A stretch of 64,000 bases of DNA from an uncultured Prevotellaceae bacterium. GTDB taxonomy: Bacteria > Bacteroidota > Bacteroidia > Bacteroidales > Bacteroidaceae. The stretch lies in contig ONJJ01000011.1 in assembly GCA_900318115.1 (NCBI GenBank), forward strand, positions 1 through 64,000. The letters are read 5' to 3'. Of the stretch, positions 25,704-34,470 are shown in pieces. The first letter of the stretch is position 1. Each line of letters starts with the position of its first letter. Position numbers and translations under genes: made by a program. The notes under the pieces were generated by a model. That model saw nothing but the letters and a program-made list of their open reading frames with translations. It did no database searches and had not been told where the DNA came from.

Positions 25704-27395
25704 ATGGCAGACGACAAGAAAATCATCTTTTCAATGGTTGGTGTAAGCAAGACCATCCAACAGACTCAGAAACAAGTTCTGAAGAACATCTACCTCAGTT
25801 TCTTCTATGGAGCCAAGATTGGTATCATCGGTCTGAACGGCGCCGGAAAGTCCACCTTGCTGAAAATCATCGCAGGGCTGGACCAGAGCTACCAGGGCAA
25901 CGTGGTGTTCTCGCCCGGCTACTCGGTAGGCTACCTGCCGCAGGAACCTCAGCTGGACGACGCGAAGACCGTGCGGCAGGTCGTCGAAGAGGGCGTGCAG
26001 CACATCGTGGATGCCCTGAAGGAATACGAGGAAATCAACCAGAAGTTCGGTCTGCCGGAATACTACGAGGACGAGGACAAGATGAACCAGCTGTTTGCCC
26101 GTCAGGGTGAACTGCAGGACATCATCGACGCCACGGATGCGTGGAATCTCGACACGAAGCTTGCCCGGGCCATGGATGCCCTGCGTTGTCCGCCGCAGGA
26201 TCAACTCTGCGGTCAGCTGTCGGGTGGCGAGCGCAGGCGCGTGGCCCTGTGTCGTCTGTTGCTGCAGAAGCCCGACGTGCTGCTGCTGGACGAGCCCACC
26301 AACCACCTCGACGCCGAGAGCATCGACTGGCTGGAGCAGCACCTGACGCAGTACGAAGGCACGGTCATCGCCGTGACGCACGACCGCTATTTCCTCGACG
26401 ACGTGGCCGGATGGATCCTGGAACTGGACCGTGGCGAAGGCATTCCCTGGCAGGGCAACTACAGCTCCTGGCTGGAGCAGAAGAGCAAGCGCCTGGAGCA
26501 GGAGGAGAAGACGGAGAGCAAGCGCCGCAAGACCCTGCAACGCGAGCTGGAGTGGGTGCGCATGGCGCCCAAGGCTCGTCAGGCAAAGGGCAAGGCTCGT
26601 CTGTCCTCCTACGAACGGATGCTCAACGAGGACCAGAAGGAGAAGGAACAGAAGCTGGAGATCTACATCCCGAGCGGCCCGCGCCTGGGCAACAAGGTCA
26701 TCGAGGCGCACGGCGTCAGCAAGGCCTACGGCGACAAGGTCCTCTTCCGCGACCTGAATTTCATGCTGCCTCCCAACGGCATCGTGGGCGTCATCGGTCC
26801 CAACGGCGCGGGCAAGACCACTCTGTTCCGTCTCATCATGGGCCTGGAGCAGCCGGACGCAGGCACCTTCGAGGTCGGCGAGACCGTGAAGCTCGCCTAC
26901 GTGGACCAGAGCCACCGCGACATCCATGCGGACCAGAGTGTGTATCAGACCATCTCGCAGGGCAACGAGCTGCTGCGCCTGGGCGGTCGGGATGTGAATG
27001 CGCGTGCCTACCTCTCGCGCTTCAACTTCGCCGGCGCAGACCAGGAGAAGAAGTGCGGCGTGCTCAGCGGCGGCGAGCGCAACCGCCTGCATCTGGCCAT
27101 GGCGTTGAAGGAGGAGGGCAATGTGCTGCTGCTGGACGAGCCCACGAACGACATCGACGTGAACACCCTGCGTGCGCTGGAGGAGGGTCTGGAGAGCTTT
27201 GCAGGCTGTGCCGTGGTCATCTCCCACGACCGCTGGTTCCTCGACCGCATCTGCACCCACATCCTGGCCTTCGAGGGCGACGGCAACGTCTTCTTCTTCG
27301 AGGGCAGCTACACGGACTACGAAGCCAACAAGCTCAAGCGCTTAGGCCTTGAAGAGCCTCGCCGCATCCGCTATCGCAAGCTGACGGAGGACTGA
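25704..27395 (+). CDS. ettA: ABC-F ATPase EttA (energy-dependent translational throttle)
   Basis: A 563-residue soluble protein with two ABC domains. Walker A motifs are GLNGAGKSTLLK (about residue 42) and GPNGAGKTTLFR (about 367); signatures are QLSGGERRRVAL and VLSGGERNRLHL; Walker B segments end in DEPTNHLDAES and DEPTNDIDVNT. The charged linker between the domains and the inserted arm are those of EttA, which binds the ribosomal E site and gates entry into elongation according to the ATP/ADP ratio. Length is typical (about 555-565). Confidence 0.93.
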   Translation: MADDKKIIFSMVGVSKTIQQTQKQVLKNIYLSFFYGAKIGIIGLNGAGKSTLLKIIAGLDQSYQGNVVFSPGYSVGYLPQEPQLDDAKTVRQVVEEGVQHIVDALKEYEEINQKFGLPEYYEDEDKMNQLFARQGELQDIIDATDAWNLDTKLARAMDALRCPPQDQLCGQLSGGERRRVALCRLLLQKPDVLLLDEPTNHLDAESIDWLEQHLTQYEGTVIAVTHDRYFLDDVAGWILELDRGEGIPWQGNYSSWLEQKSKRLEQEEKTESKRRKTLQRELEWVRMAPKARQAKGKARLSSYERMLNEDQKEKEQKLEIYIPSGPRLGNKVIEAHGVSKAYGDKVLFRDLNFMLPPNGIVGVIGPNGAGKTTLFRLIMGLEQPDAGTFEVGETVKLAYVDQSHRDIHADQSVYQTISQGNELLRLGGRDVNARAYLSRFNFAGADQEKKCGVLSGGERNRLHLAMALKEEGNVLLLDEPTNDIDVNTLRALEEGLESFAGCAVVISHDRWFLDRICTHILAFEGDGNVFFFEGSYTDYEANKLKRLGLEEPRRIRYRKLTED

Positions 27396-27485
27396 TGGTT
27401 TTGCCCAGCTGTATGTAGGTGTGGTGCACGGGGTCGTAGGTGATGAGTTCCATCTTCGCGCTCGTGTCGGGTGTGTCGTCTCGCT

Positions 27486-28421
27486 TTAGGACTTCTTCGC
27501 CTCGGATTTCCTGTAGAGATAGGCCACGGCGGCTCCGGAGAGGTTGTGCCACACGCTGAAGATGGCTCCTGGGATGGTGGCCAGGGGGAAGGCGGCGAAA
27601 TGGATGGTGGCGAGGCTGCTGGCCAGTCCTGAGTTCTGCATTCCGACCTCGATGGATATGGCCCTGGTCTTCGGCTCCGAAAGCCCCAGCAGCCGCCCTA
27701 TCGTGTAGCCCAGGGCGAGGCCGCAGACGTTGTGGAGCGCGACGACGAGGACGATGAGCAGTCCGCCTGCCAGCAGCTTGCCGGCGCTGGCCGCGATGAC
27801 GATGGCCACGGTGAAGGCGATGGCCACGGAGGAGAAGGCGGGGAGGTAGTCGGTGGCGCGCTCCGTGAAACGCGGCCACAGCCACTTCACTATCAGGCCC
27901 GCCACGATGGGCAGGATGACCACCCAGAGGATGCTCAGGAACATGCTCGCCACGTCCACCTGGATGCTCTTGCCCGCCAGCGCCCACGTCAGCAGGGGCG
28001 TCAGCAGCGGAGCCAGCAAGGTGGAGACGCCCGTCATCCCCACGGACAGCGCGAGGTCGCCCTTGGCCAGGTAGGTGATGACGTTGGAGGCCGTGCCGCC
28101 GGGGCAGCAGCCCACGAGCACCACGCCCAGGGCCAGCGCCTCGTCGAGCTGGAAAGCCGTGGCCAGGCACCAGGCCAGCAGGGGCATGACGGTGAACTGC
28201 GCCAGACAGCCGATGGCGACATCCTTCGGGCGGCTGAACACGATCTTGAAATCCTGCAGGTTCAGCGTCAGTCCCATGCCGAACATCACCACGCCCAGCA
28301 GGTAGTTGATGGTCTTCGGGGGCACTTGGCCCAGCACGCCGGGGTAGGCCAGCGCCAGCACGGCGGCCGCCAGCACCAGCAGCCCCATGTATTCGGATAT
28401 GTAGTGGCAGAGTCTTTTCAT
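27486..28421 (-). CDS. bile acid:sodium symporter (BASS) family transporter
   Basis: A 311-residue membrane protein with about nine to ten helices. It matches the BASS family (ASBT/YocS fold): MFGMGLTLNLQDFKIVF in the first repeat and VLVGCCPGGTASNVITYLAKGD, the crossover motif that lines the substrate site. Substrates of bacterial members include bile acids, pantoate and other organic acids; none can be assigned here. I chose the ATG at 28421 (MKRLCHYISEYMG); the upstream frame is open but its sequence is not family-like. It follows a conserved 60-residue gene on the same strand. Confidence 0.85.
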   Translation of the reverse strand: MKRLCHYISEYMGLLVLAAAVLALAYPGVLGQVPPKTINYLLGVVMFGMGLTLNLQDFKIVFSRPKDVAIGCLAQFTVMPLLAWCLATAFQLDEALALGVVLVGCCPGGTASNVITYLAKGDLALSVGMTGVSTLLAPLLTPLLTWALAGKSIQVDVASMFLSILWVVILPIVAGLIVKWLWPRFTERATDYLPAFSSVAIAFTVAIVIAASAGKLLAGGLLIVLVVALHNVCGLALGYTIGRLLGLSEPKTRAISIEVGMQNSGLASSLATIHFAAFPLATIPGAIFSVWHNLSGAAVAYLYRKSEAKKS

Positions 28422-28492
28422 AGGTTTTGCGCGCGTGAGGATGTATTGTTGCGGGCAGTCTTCGATGTTCATCAGGCGGCGGGCTGCATGAA

Positions 28493-28675
28493 TCAGTACT
28501 TGTAGAAGTTGTACTTCTCCCGCAGTTCCTGCTGCCGCTCGGCGGGCAGGGACTTGAAATATCCGCGCCAGCTGGGGCAGAAGTTGATTTGCCATCGCCA
28601 GAAGCGGCCGATGAGTGATTTGGGGTCTTTGTCGTACTGAGCGCGTAGCTTGCAGTTTTCGCAGGGGTACTTCAT
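28493..28675 (-). CDS. conserved small protein of unknown function (60 residues)
   Basis: A 60-residue cytoplasmic protein beginning MKYPCENCKLRAQYDKDPKS and ending YNFYKY. It has a CxxC pair near the N-terminus and a further cysteine in NFCPSWRGYFKSLP, so it may bind a metal. I recall close relatives annotated as hypothetical proteins in other Bacteroidales. It has its own -7 box and probably shares a transcript with the BASS transporter. No function is known to me. Confidence 0.8.
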   Translation of the reverse strand: MKYPCENCKLRAQYDKDPKSLIGRFWRWQINFCPSWRGYFKSLPAERQQELREKYNFYKY

Positions 28676-28749
28676 AATGGTTTTATAATTGGTCTTTGTT
28701 TACTGCCGGATGGGCCCTCGGCGGCAGCGCTTTCGGGCTTAACGGGTGC

Positions 28750-28757
28750 CAAAATTA
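28750..28757 (-). promoter_or_regulatory. promoter -7 box for the 60-residue gene
   Basis: TAATTTTG on the minus strand, matching TAnnTTTG, 75 bases before the ATG. Confidence 0.6.
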
Positions 28758-28929
28758 CGAAGAAAATATCGGAAAAGAGGCAAAAACGGGCTCTTTTTTG
28801 CGTCGGGCGGTGTTTTTATGCTTCTTTTTGCGTTTCTTTAGCCGCCTTTTTCCTATCTTCGCCGCAGAAAAGGCTCCTGATCGCCGCAAAAACTGTATTC
28901 TAAAGATTAAATAAACACATATTCCGAAG

Positions 28930-31017
28930 ATGAAGAAACTACACTTTTGGCTGGCGGCACTCGGCGTGGTGCTGGCGGCCTGCAACCAGCCGCCGACTCC
29001 CGAGCAGCGCGCACAGGAGCTGGTGGCGCAGATGACCATCCAGCAGAAGGCAGCCCTGATGCTGCACCCCTCGGCCTCCATCCAGGAGCTGGGCATCCCG
29101 GCCTACAACTGGTGGAACGAGGCCCTGCACGGCGTGGCCCGCAACGGCAAGGCCACCGTCTTCCCGCAACCCATAGGCATGGCTGCCTCCTTCGACGAGG
29201 CGCTGCTGCTGCAGGTCTTCACGGCCGCCAGCGACGAGGCCCGCGTGAAGAACCGCCAGGCCATCGAGGCGGGCGAAGTGGGGCAGTACCAGGGACTTAC
29301 CTTCTGGACGCCGAACATCAACATCTTCCGCGACCCGCGATGGGGACGCGGCATGGAGACCTACGGCGAGGACCCCTACCTGACGGGGCAGCTGGGCATG
29401 GCCGTGGTGCGCGGACTGCAGGGAGAGCCCGACGCTCCCGTGCTGAAAGCCCACGCCTGCGCCAAGCACTTTGCCGTACACTCGGGCCCCGAATGGAACC
29501 GCCACAGCTTCGACGCCGAGGTCAGCGAACGTGACCTGCGCGAGACCTACCTGCCAGCCTTCAAGGACCTCGTCACCAAGGCCGGAGTGCAGGAAGTCAT
29601 GGTGGCCTACAACCGCTTCCGCGGCACACCCTGCGCCGCCAGCGACTACCTCATCAACACCATCCTGCGCGGCGAGTGGGGCTACCAGGGGCTGGTGACC
29701 TCCGACTGCTGGGCCATCACGGACTTCTTCGAGGACAACCGCCACGGCTACAGCGAGGACGCCGCACATGCGGCCGCCAAGGCCGTGCACGCCGGAACGG
29801 ACCTCAACTGCGGCACCACCTACCAGAAGATTCCCGAGGCCGTGGAGGCCGGACTGCTGGACGAGGAGGACGTGGACCGGGCCGTGGTGCGGCTGCTGGC
29901 GGCACGCATCCGCCTGGGTGAGCTGGACCACAACGTACAGCCCTGGGACCACCTGAAGGACGACATCGTGGAGGGCAAGCAGCACCTCGCCCTGGCCCGC
30001 AAGATGGCGCAGGAGAGCCTGGTACTGCTGCAGAACCGCGGCGACCTGCTGCCCCTGCGCGGCGACGTGCGCCTGGCTCTCGTGGGACCCAACGCCGACG
30101 ACCGCGAGATGCAATGGGGCAACTACAACGGCGTGCCCGACACCACCATCACCCTGGCCGCAGCCCTGCGCCAGCGCTTCCCCGGCATGAAGGTGCTGCG
30201 CGGATGCGACCACGTGGGCGGAACCCCGGAGAATGTGCTCGCCCAGCTGAAGGACGCCGACATCGTCATCTTCGCCGGAGGACTGTCGCCGCGGCTGGAA
30301 GGGGAGGAGATGGAGACCAACCTGCCCGGCTTCCGCGGAGGCGACCGCACCAGCATCGAGCTGCCTGCCGTGCAGCGCCAGCTGCTGCGACGCCTGCACG
30401 AGGCCGGCAAGCGCATCGTCTTCGTCAACTTCTCAGGCTCCGCCGTGGCCCTCGAGCCCGAGACCGAGACCTGCGACGCCATCCTGCAAGCCTGGTACCC
30501 CGGCGAGGAAGGCGGAGCGGCCATCTGCGACATCCTCTTCGGCGACGTGGCACCCTCCGGCAAGCTGCCCGTCACTTTCTACCGTGCCGACGACCAACTG
30601 CCTGACTTCGAATCGTATGCCATGCAGGGCCGCACCTACCGCTACTTCCAGGGCAGCCCCCTCTTCGCCTTCGGCCACGGCCTGAGCTACACCACCTTCA
30701 GCTACGGCCAGGCCAGCGTCACGCGCGACGCCATCACCATCCCCGTCACCAACACCGGGGAGCGCGACGCCACGGAGATCGTGCAGCTCTACGTCCGCCG
30801 TCCCTCCGACGCCCAAGGTCCCCTGAAGACCCTCCGCGGCTTCCTCCGCGTCCAGATCCCCGCCGGCGAGACCGCCGAGGTCACCTTCGCCCTCACCCCC
30901 GACACCTTCCTCGCCTGGGACGAAGCCCGGCAGGACATGCTCCCCCAGGACGGCGAATGGGAACTGCTCTACGGCGGCAGCTCAGACAACCTGCAAACCC
31001 TTAAATACGTGCGCTGA
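28930..31017 (+). CDS. GH3 beta-glycosidase (beta-glucosidase/xylosidase type), lipoprotein
   Basis: A 695-residue enzyme with a lipoprotein signal (lipobox VLAAC, cysteine about residue 18). The GH3 N-terminal barrel spans about 35-330, with KHFAVHSGPEWNRH and the nucleophile aspartate in VTSDCWAITDFF (about residue 257). The alpha/beta sandwich domain spans about 350-560 and a fibronectin III-like domain follows to the end. This lacks the PA14 insert common in larger Prevotella GH3 enzymes. The motifs resemble xylan-active GH3 members; glucosidase activity is also possible. Several hundred bases of repeats follow the gene. Confidence 0.9.
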   Translation: MKKLHFWLAALGVVLAACNQPPTPEQRAQELVAQMTIQQKAALMLHPSASIQELGIPAYNWWNEALHGVARNGKATVFPQPIGMAASFDEALLLQVFTAASDEARVKNRQAIEAGEVGQYQGLTFWTPNINIFRDPRWGRGMETYGEDPYLTGQLGMAVVRGLQGEPDAPVLKAHACAKHFAVHSGPEWNRHSFDAEVSERDLRETYLPAFKDLVTKAGVQEVMVAYNRFRGTPCAASDYLINTILRGEWGYQGLVTSDCWAITDFFEDNRHGYSEDAAHAAAKAVHAGTDLNCGTTYQKIPEAVEAGLLDEEDVDRAVVRLLAARIRLGELDHNVQPWDHLKDDIVEGKQHLALARKMAQESLVLLQNRGDLLPLRGDVRLALVGPNADDREMQWGNYNGVPDTTITLAAALRQRFPGMKVLRGCDHVGGTPENVLAQLKDADIVIFAGGLSPRLEGEEMETNLPGFRGGDRTSIELPAVQRQLLRRLHEAGKRIVFVNFSGSAVALEPETETCDAILQAWYPGEEGGAAICDILFGDVAPSGKLPVTFYRADDQLPDFESYAMQGRTYRYFQGSPLFAFGHGLSYTTFSYGQASVTRDAITIPVTNTGERDATEIVQLYVRRPSDAQGPLKTLRGFLRVQIPAGETAEVTFALTPDTFLAWDEARQDMLPQDGEWELLYGGSSDNLQTLKYVR

Positions 31018-31060
31018 AAGGATTTATCTTCTTAGGACTGGCTGGGAATCTTTTTATAGG

Positions 31061-31111
31061 ACACAGAGGCACAGAGACACAGAGTTCATCTTTTTCTCTG
31101 TGCCTCTGTGT
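31061..31111. repeat. perfect 16-bp inverted repeat (CACAGAGG family)
   Basis: Arms ACACAGAGGCACAGAG (31061-31076) and its exact complement at 31096-31111, with a 19-base loop. A further half copy, CTCCGTGCCTCTGTG, lies at 31157-31171. Such palindromes recur in many bacterial genomes. It may also act as a 3' hairpin for the GH3 transcript. Confidence 0.85.
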
Positions 31112-31223
31112 TGAATTATATTCTTTAATTTTTTAATTTTTTAATTTTTCCTTTTTCTCCGTGCCTCTGTGGCTTTGAACCTTTATTTAAATAGATTCAT
31201 GAAGGGGCAAACGTCGCCAAGCG

Positions 31224-31318
31224 GACGATAAAATTGACGATAAGATTGACGATAAGATTGACGTCCTTAATAATAGCGATTTTGTCGTCAATCGGCGTCA
31301 ATCTTTACGTCAATCGGA
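31224..31318. repeat. 12-bp tandem repeat with inverted half
   Basis: Three and a third copies of GACGATAARATT (31224-31263) are followed at 31286-31318 by complementary copies (GTCAATCGG, GTCAATCTTT, GTCAATCGG). With the neighbouring palindrome, the 396-base gap 31018-31413 holds repeats and no gene that I can support. Confidence 0.75.
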
Positions 31319-31413
31319 ATAAAATCCAATCTTTCAATCCCTATAAACACCAATCCCCGCAGCAGCCTCATTCGTGTTGCAGCGGGGATTTATAATTTTA
31401 TAATTTTTTGAAC

Positions 31414-31518
31414 TTACCTGATACAGCTGGTGGTAGTCAGCGCTGTGATGAGTGCCGTCAGCACCGTGATCACGATATCAATGACCCGCTTCCAGGTCTT
31501 CTTCGTACCTTCCTTCAT
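31414..31518 (-). CDS. smalltalk protein
   Basis: A 34-residue protein: a short basic start (MKEGTKKTWKRVIDI), one hydrophobic segment (VITVLTALITALT) and a C-terminal TTSCIR. This is the recognisable pattern of the Bacteroidetes smalltalk family, tiny membrane-directed proteins found beside HU-like genes. The start at 31518 fits family length; the frame is open further upstream but that part comes from a palindromic repeat. It lies downstream of the HU-like gene. The cell-wall amidase that often follows is missing here. Function is unknown. Confidence 0.8.
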   Translation of the reverse strand: MKEGTKKTWKRVIDIVITVLTALITALTTTSCIR

Positions 31519-31545
31519 TCTTCTACACCTCCTCTCTTCTGTTTT

Positions 31546-31654
31546 TTGACCGCGGATTCCGCGGATTGCGCGGCTCTTAATTCGGAAAGGGTGTGCCGCC
31601 CTGGTATTCGTCATTTCAGAACCGTGTAATCCGCGTCATCCGTGATCCTTTGAT
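31546..31654. repeat. palindromic repeat rich in CCGCGGATT
   Basis: CCGCGGATTCCGCGGATTGCGCGG at the left and GTGTAATCCGCGTCATCCGTGATCC at the right form an interrupted inverted repeat between the HU-like and smalltalk genes. It resembles the ACGGATNACGGAT elements dispersed in many genomes. Confidence 0.6.
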
Positions 31655-31684
31655 TCACTGTGCGCGAGCCCGCTTCACCCCGCA

Positions 31685-31718
31685 GGCCCCCTCCCTTGAG
31701 AGGGGGCGGGGGTGGGCT
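31685..31718. repeat. REP-like palindromic element, copy 3
   Basis: GGCCCCCTCCC-TTGA-GAGGGGGCGGGGGTGGGC, the same style as the copies near nadC. It ends two bases from the stop codon of the HU-like gene. Confidence 0.75.
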
Positions 31719-31719
31719 T

Positions 31720-32238
31720 TTACGGTTCGTCGTTGCCGCCGCCTTCTCCGCCTTCGTCGGGCTTGGGTGTCCAGTCGGCATTGGTCTCGCCCTTGGTCTC
31801 GGCCTCGATGATGGCCTGCTGAGCCTTGCGGGTGGCCACGCGCTCGAACTGCACGTCGGAGAGCATGTTGTCGAAGGCGGTACTCATGCTGTACACGGCG
31901 CGGTAGTCCGTGATGTTCGCGGTGGTGAAGTTGTCGAAGTCCACGGCACCCTTCTGCTTGAAGCTCGGCTGGAAGCTGCCCAGGTCGCCCAGATCCACCT
32001 TGAAGCCCTGGGTCAGGAACTCGCGCGTGTGGTCGACGATGGCGGTGAGCACTCCCAGTACCACGTCGCGGCCGTAGGGGCTGCCGTGATCCTTGATGTG
32101 CTTGGCCAGCTGGGGCAGGCTGACGATGCCGTTGAGCTGCAGGTTTGCGTAAACCTTTTTCGGGTCGTCTTCATGCATGGGGTTGGGACGCAGACCGAGG
32201 CTGTACTTCACGGTCTGATAAGATTCGTTTTGTGCCAT
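31720..32238 (-). CDS. HU-like DNA-binding protein (HU-related family)
   Basis: A 172-residue histone-like protein of the HU-related Bacteroidetes type: an HU/IHF fold at about residues 10-130 and an acidic, glycine-rich tail (DEGGEGGGNDEP). Motifs include VKYSLGLRPNP, SLPQLAKHI and KVDLGDLGSFQPSF. It probably bends or compacts DNA. Together with the smalltalk gene it marks a conserved two-gene unit of Bacteroidales accessory regions. The expected leader is about 95 bases from a strong -7 box. Confidence 0.88.
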   Translation of the reverse strand: MAQNESYQTVKYSLGLRPNPMHEDDPKKVYANLQLNGIVSLPQLAKHIKDHGSPYGRDVVLGVLTAIVDHTREFLTQGFKVDLGDLGSFQPSFKQKGAVDFDNFTTANITDYRAVYSMSTAFDNMLSDVQFERVATRKAQQAIIEAETKGETNADWTPKPDEGGEGGGNDEP

Positions 32239-32339
32239 AATCTTTTTCCTTTCTTAGTTTTAGAGTTGTTGAACAATAGTGTTGACTGAGTGTGTAGGTC
32301 ATAGGATTCGTCGCGACATTCTTCCTTCCTTTCACGTTG

Positions 32340-32347
32340 CAAAGATA
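32340..32347 (-). promoter_or_regulatory. promoter -7 box for the HU-like gene
   Basis: TATCTTTG on the minus strand, a perfect match, about 100 bases upstream of the ATG. Confidence 0.7.
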
Positions 32348-32518
32348 CACATTTTTCGCGAATCCACCAAATATTTTCGCAATTATTTTCAGGGATTTAC
32401 GGAAAAAAGTGCATTATTATTTTGGCCATTCCATCAGACAAACAAAATCCCCCGCGCTTCACAGCGAAGGGGTGGAACGAGAGATCTTATAAAAAATGAA
32501 AATCAGCGAGCTGATGAC

Positions 32519-32917
32519 TCAGAAGGCAGCAGCCTGGAGTTCAGCCGTGATGGCGGTCATGCAAGCTGAGAGCCTGTTGTAGGTCTTCTCGCCTGCCGTC
32601 TTCAATCCCCGCGCATACTGCCGCATGAGCGAAGGGTTGATACCGGCACGGCGTGCGATGTCCGTGATGTTCAGGAAAGAGAAATAGTCGAAGAACGACT
32701 GGAGGTCGTACTTGAAGAGGAAGCTCACCTGCTCGGGCGTTCCGCCCTGCTCCGCGAAGTCCGCCTTCGCCTCTTCCAGGCAGACCATCAGATCCTCCTT
32801 CGCCTCCTTGACGGAGCGGCCCGCGGCAGTCAGCCCACCTCCGTACACATCCTCTTCCGTGCTGCACCAGAACGTGCCGTCGGAAGCCTGCGAAATTGTT
32901 ACAACAACCTGTCTCAT
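32519..32917 (-). CDS. HicB-like antitoxin
   Basis: A 132-residue protein with a HicB-type partial RNase H fold in the first half (MRQVVVTISQASDGTFWCST, then GRSVKEAKEDLMVCLEEAK) and a helix-turn-helix in the second half (ITDIARRAGINPSLMRQYARG). HicB binds and silences HicA and represses the operon through its DNA-binding domain. It lies 91 bases downstream of the hicA-like gene on the same strand. Confidence 0.82.
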   Translation of the reverse strand: MRQVVVTISQASDGTFWCSTEEDVYGGGLTAAGRSVKEAKEDLMVCLEEAKADFAEQGGTPEQVSFLFKYDLQSFFDYFSFLNITDIARRAGINPSLMRQYARGLKTAGEKTYNRLSACMTAITAELQAAAF

Positions 32918-33008
32918 AGTATCTTGTGCATTTGCTATATATCAAAAGAAAGAGCTCCTGAACATGAACGGTGCCAGCTAGCAGAACGTCCCGAAATACT
33001 GGCTGGGG

Positions 33009-33191
33009 TTATTCCCCAACCAGCTTTTTCAAGATTTTCAGCGCAAGCCCCGTGGGGACTTCGCTGGCGTGCCTCGGCACCCATTCGGACGCTCCTGTTC
33101 GCGGATTTGTCCATTTGTCGTGCCGCCCTCCGTGTCGAGCCAGGACGCATCCGGCATCCTTTAGGCTCCGTAACAACTCGGAAGTTTTCAT
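33009..33191 (-). CDS. HicA-like mRNA interferase toxin
   Basis: A 60-residue protein of the HicA family, which cleaves mRNA. The double-stranded-RNA-binding-like fold begins MKTSELLRSLKDAGCVLARH and the catalytic histidine is in the HGGRHDKW block. The C-terminal SEVPTGLALKILKKL is a typical HicA ending. The toxin gene precedes the antitoxin, as usual for hicAB. It starts about 45 bases from a perfect -7 box. Confidence 0.85.
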   Translation of the reverse strand: MKTSELLRSLKDAGCVLARHGGRHDKWTNPRTGASEWVPRHASEVPTGLALKILKKLVGE

Positions 33192-33234
33192 TATTCATAA
33201 GAGCTCTTTTGTCTCACCTTTCGGTTTGACGCCG

Positions 33235-33242
33235 CAAAGGTA
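33235..33242 (-). promoter_or_regulatory. promoter -7 box for hicAB
   Basis: TACCTTTG on the minus strand, with TTTG about 20 bases upstream (GGCCAAAT on the plus strand at 33270-33277). Confidence 0.7.
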
Positions 33243-33451
33243 ACGTTTTTGTTATATTCGGCCAAATATTTCGGGCAGAAATATTACCTATACACTTTTT
33301 TTCCCTCCTTTTTTCATCCACAACGTCTGATTCCCGTCATTTTCTGTTCGGGCAGACAAAAGAGCAGAATCGTATGGACGAAACTGGAAAAACGTACGGA
33401 CGAGTTTGGGATTTCGTCCGTACGAGTTGGCAGAGGTGGCTTGGGGGCTGT

Positions 33452-34351
33452 TCAGGGACGGCTGCGGAGGTAGTACTCGCTGAAGTCCTTGCAGTCCGGA
33501 GGCAGCTGGTGGTGCTCCAGGTTGGGCAGGGCGTGCTGGAGCTGGAGGAAGAGGTGCTCGCCGGGAAGGTCGCGGTCGGGGTACATGTGGAAGGGCGTGT
33601 CGAGCTCGTCGTGGATGGCGCAGAGGAGCTGGACGTCGCGGGGCTTGAAGAGGGTGGCGGAGGGGATGGCCACGGCCTTGTGTCCGGCGGAGAGCATGGC
33701 CCAGCAGTCGGAGCAGCCCTCGGTGATGTAGAGCGGTTCGCCGGGGCGCAGCAGACGCAGCACGGGCTGGTTATAGAGGACGCACTCGGAGCCTGCGGGG
33801 AAGAGGAAGCGTTGCTTGGGCTCGGGCATGAGGTTGCGGTTCTGGATGCCCACGAGGCGCCCGTCGGGGTCGAAGTAGGGGATTTGCAGCCAGGGCGTCC
33901 CTTGCTTGTCGCGCCATGATGTGAGGCGACAGTAGCGGATGACTTCGGGGTGCAGGCGCCGCCCGGCGAAGAGGAACCGGCGGGCTTCTTCGTTGAGGAA
34001 GGGGTGCTCGAAATAGCGGGCGTAGCGCTGGACGTCGAATGGTCTTTCCTTCTGCTGGAACTCCCTCTCCTTTTCGGGGAGAGGGCAGGGGAGAGAGGCT
34101 CCCTCGGCCAGCCAGCGGCAGGCATCGAGGAAGGGTTTGTGGAGCAGCCCCATCGCGAGGTCTATCACCCCGCCGTGGGCGCCGCAGGCGAAGCAGCGGT
34201 ACGTGTTGCGCCGGACGCTGAAGGAGAGCGAGGCGTGGTGATCGTCGTGGAAGGGGCAGAGGCACTTGTGCCTGCTCACCTGGAGTCCGAGTCGCTCCGC
34301 GACCCCCTCGATGGGAAGGTCGCGAAGCCGTTGAAGTTCAAATCTGTCCAT
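33452..34351 (-). CDS. small CHC2 zinc-finger/TOPRIM primase
   Basis: A 299-residue DNA primase-like protein. The N-terminal zinc finger is CLCPFHDDHHAS...CFACGAHGG (about residues 25-60); the TOPRIM domain (about 190-290) begins PLYITEGCSD with the catalytic glutamate, and YPDRDLPG carries the DxD-like acids. A REP-like palindrome is translated at about residues 84-94 (SLPCPLPEKER), between the finger and the catalytic core. I start at 34351 because the frame upstream is only another REP element. With the DUF3987-like ATPase it looks like the replication pair of an integrated element. Confidence 0.85.
   Translation of the reverse strand: MDRFELQRLRDLPIEGVAERLGLQVSRHKCLCPFHDDHHASLSFSVRRNTYRCFACGAHGGVIDLAMGLLHKPFLDACRWLAEGASLPCPLPEKEREFQQKERPFDVQRYARYFEHPFLNEEARRFLFAGRRLHPEVIRYCRLTSWRDKQGTPWLQIPYFDPDGRLVGIQNRNLMPEPKQRFLFPAGSECVLYNQPVLRLLRPGEPLYITEGCSDCWAMLSAGHKAVAIPSATLFKPRDVQLLCAIHDELDTPFHMYPDRDLPGEHLFLQLQHALPNLEHHQLPPDCKDFSEYYLRSRP
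34071..34102. repeat. REP-like palindromic element, copy 4 (inside the primase gene)
   Basis: CTCCCTCTCC-TTTTC-GGGGAGAGGG then CAGGGGAGAGAG; same palindrome-plus-G-rich-tail layout as the intergenic copies. It keeps the reading frame. Confidence 0.75.
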
Positions 34352-34357
34352 AATAAC

Positions 34358-34395
34358 AGACCCACCCCCCTGCCCCTCCCTGTGAGGGAGGGGAG
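34358..34395. repeat. REP-like palindromic element, copy 5
   Basis: AGACCCACCCCCCTGCC then CCTCCC-TGTG-AGGGAGGGG, 7 bases upstream of the primase start codon. Its inverted partner is at 34471-34510. Confidence 0.8.
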
Positions 34396-34470
34396 TATAA
34401 TGTATCTGACTCATTAGGGGCATTAGGGTCATTCTTTAATGTTAATAACAAAACCTATTCTTGAAGGGTA

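Noticed and set aside
27396-27485. A short stretch antisense to ettA's 3' flank reading MELITYDPVHHTYIQLGKT
   Set aside because: It looks protein-like, but it has no start context, no room as a gene between ettA and the BASS gene, and continues into the ettA region. It may be a gene remnant; I could not support it.
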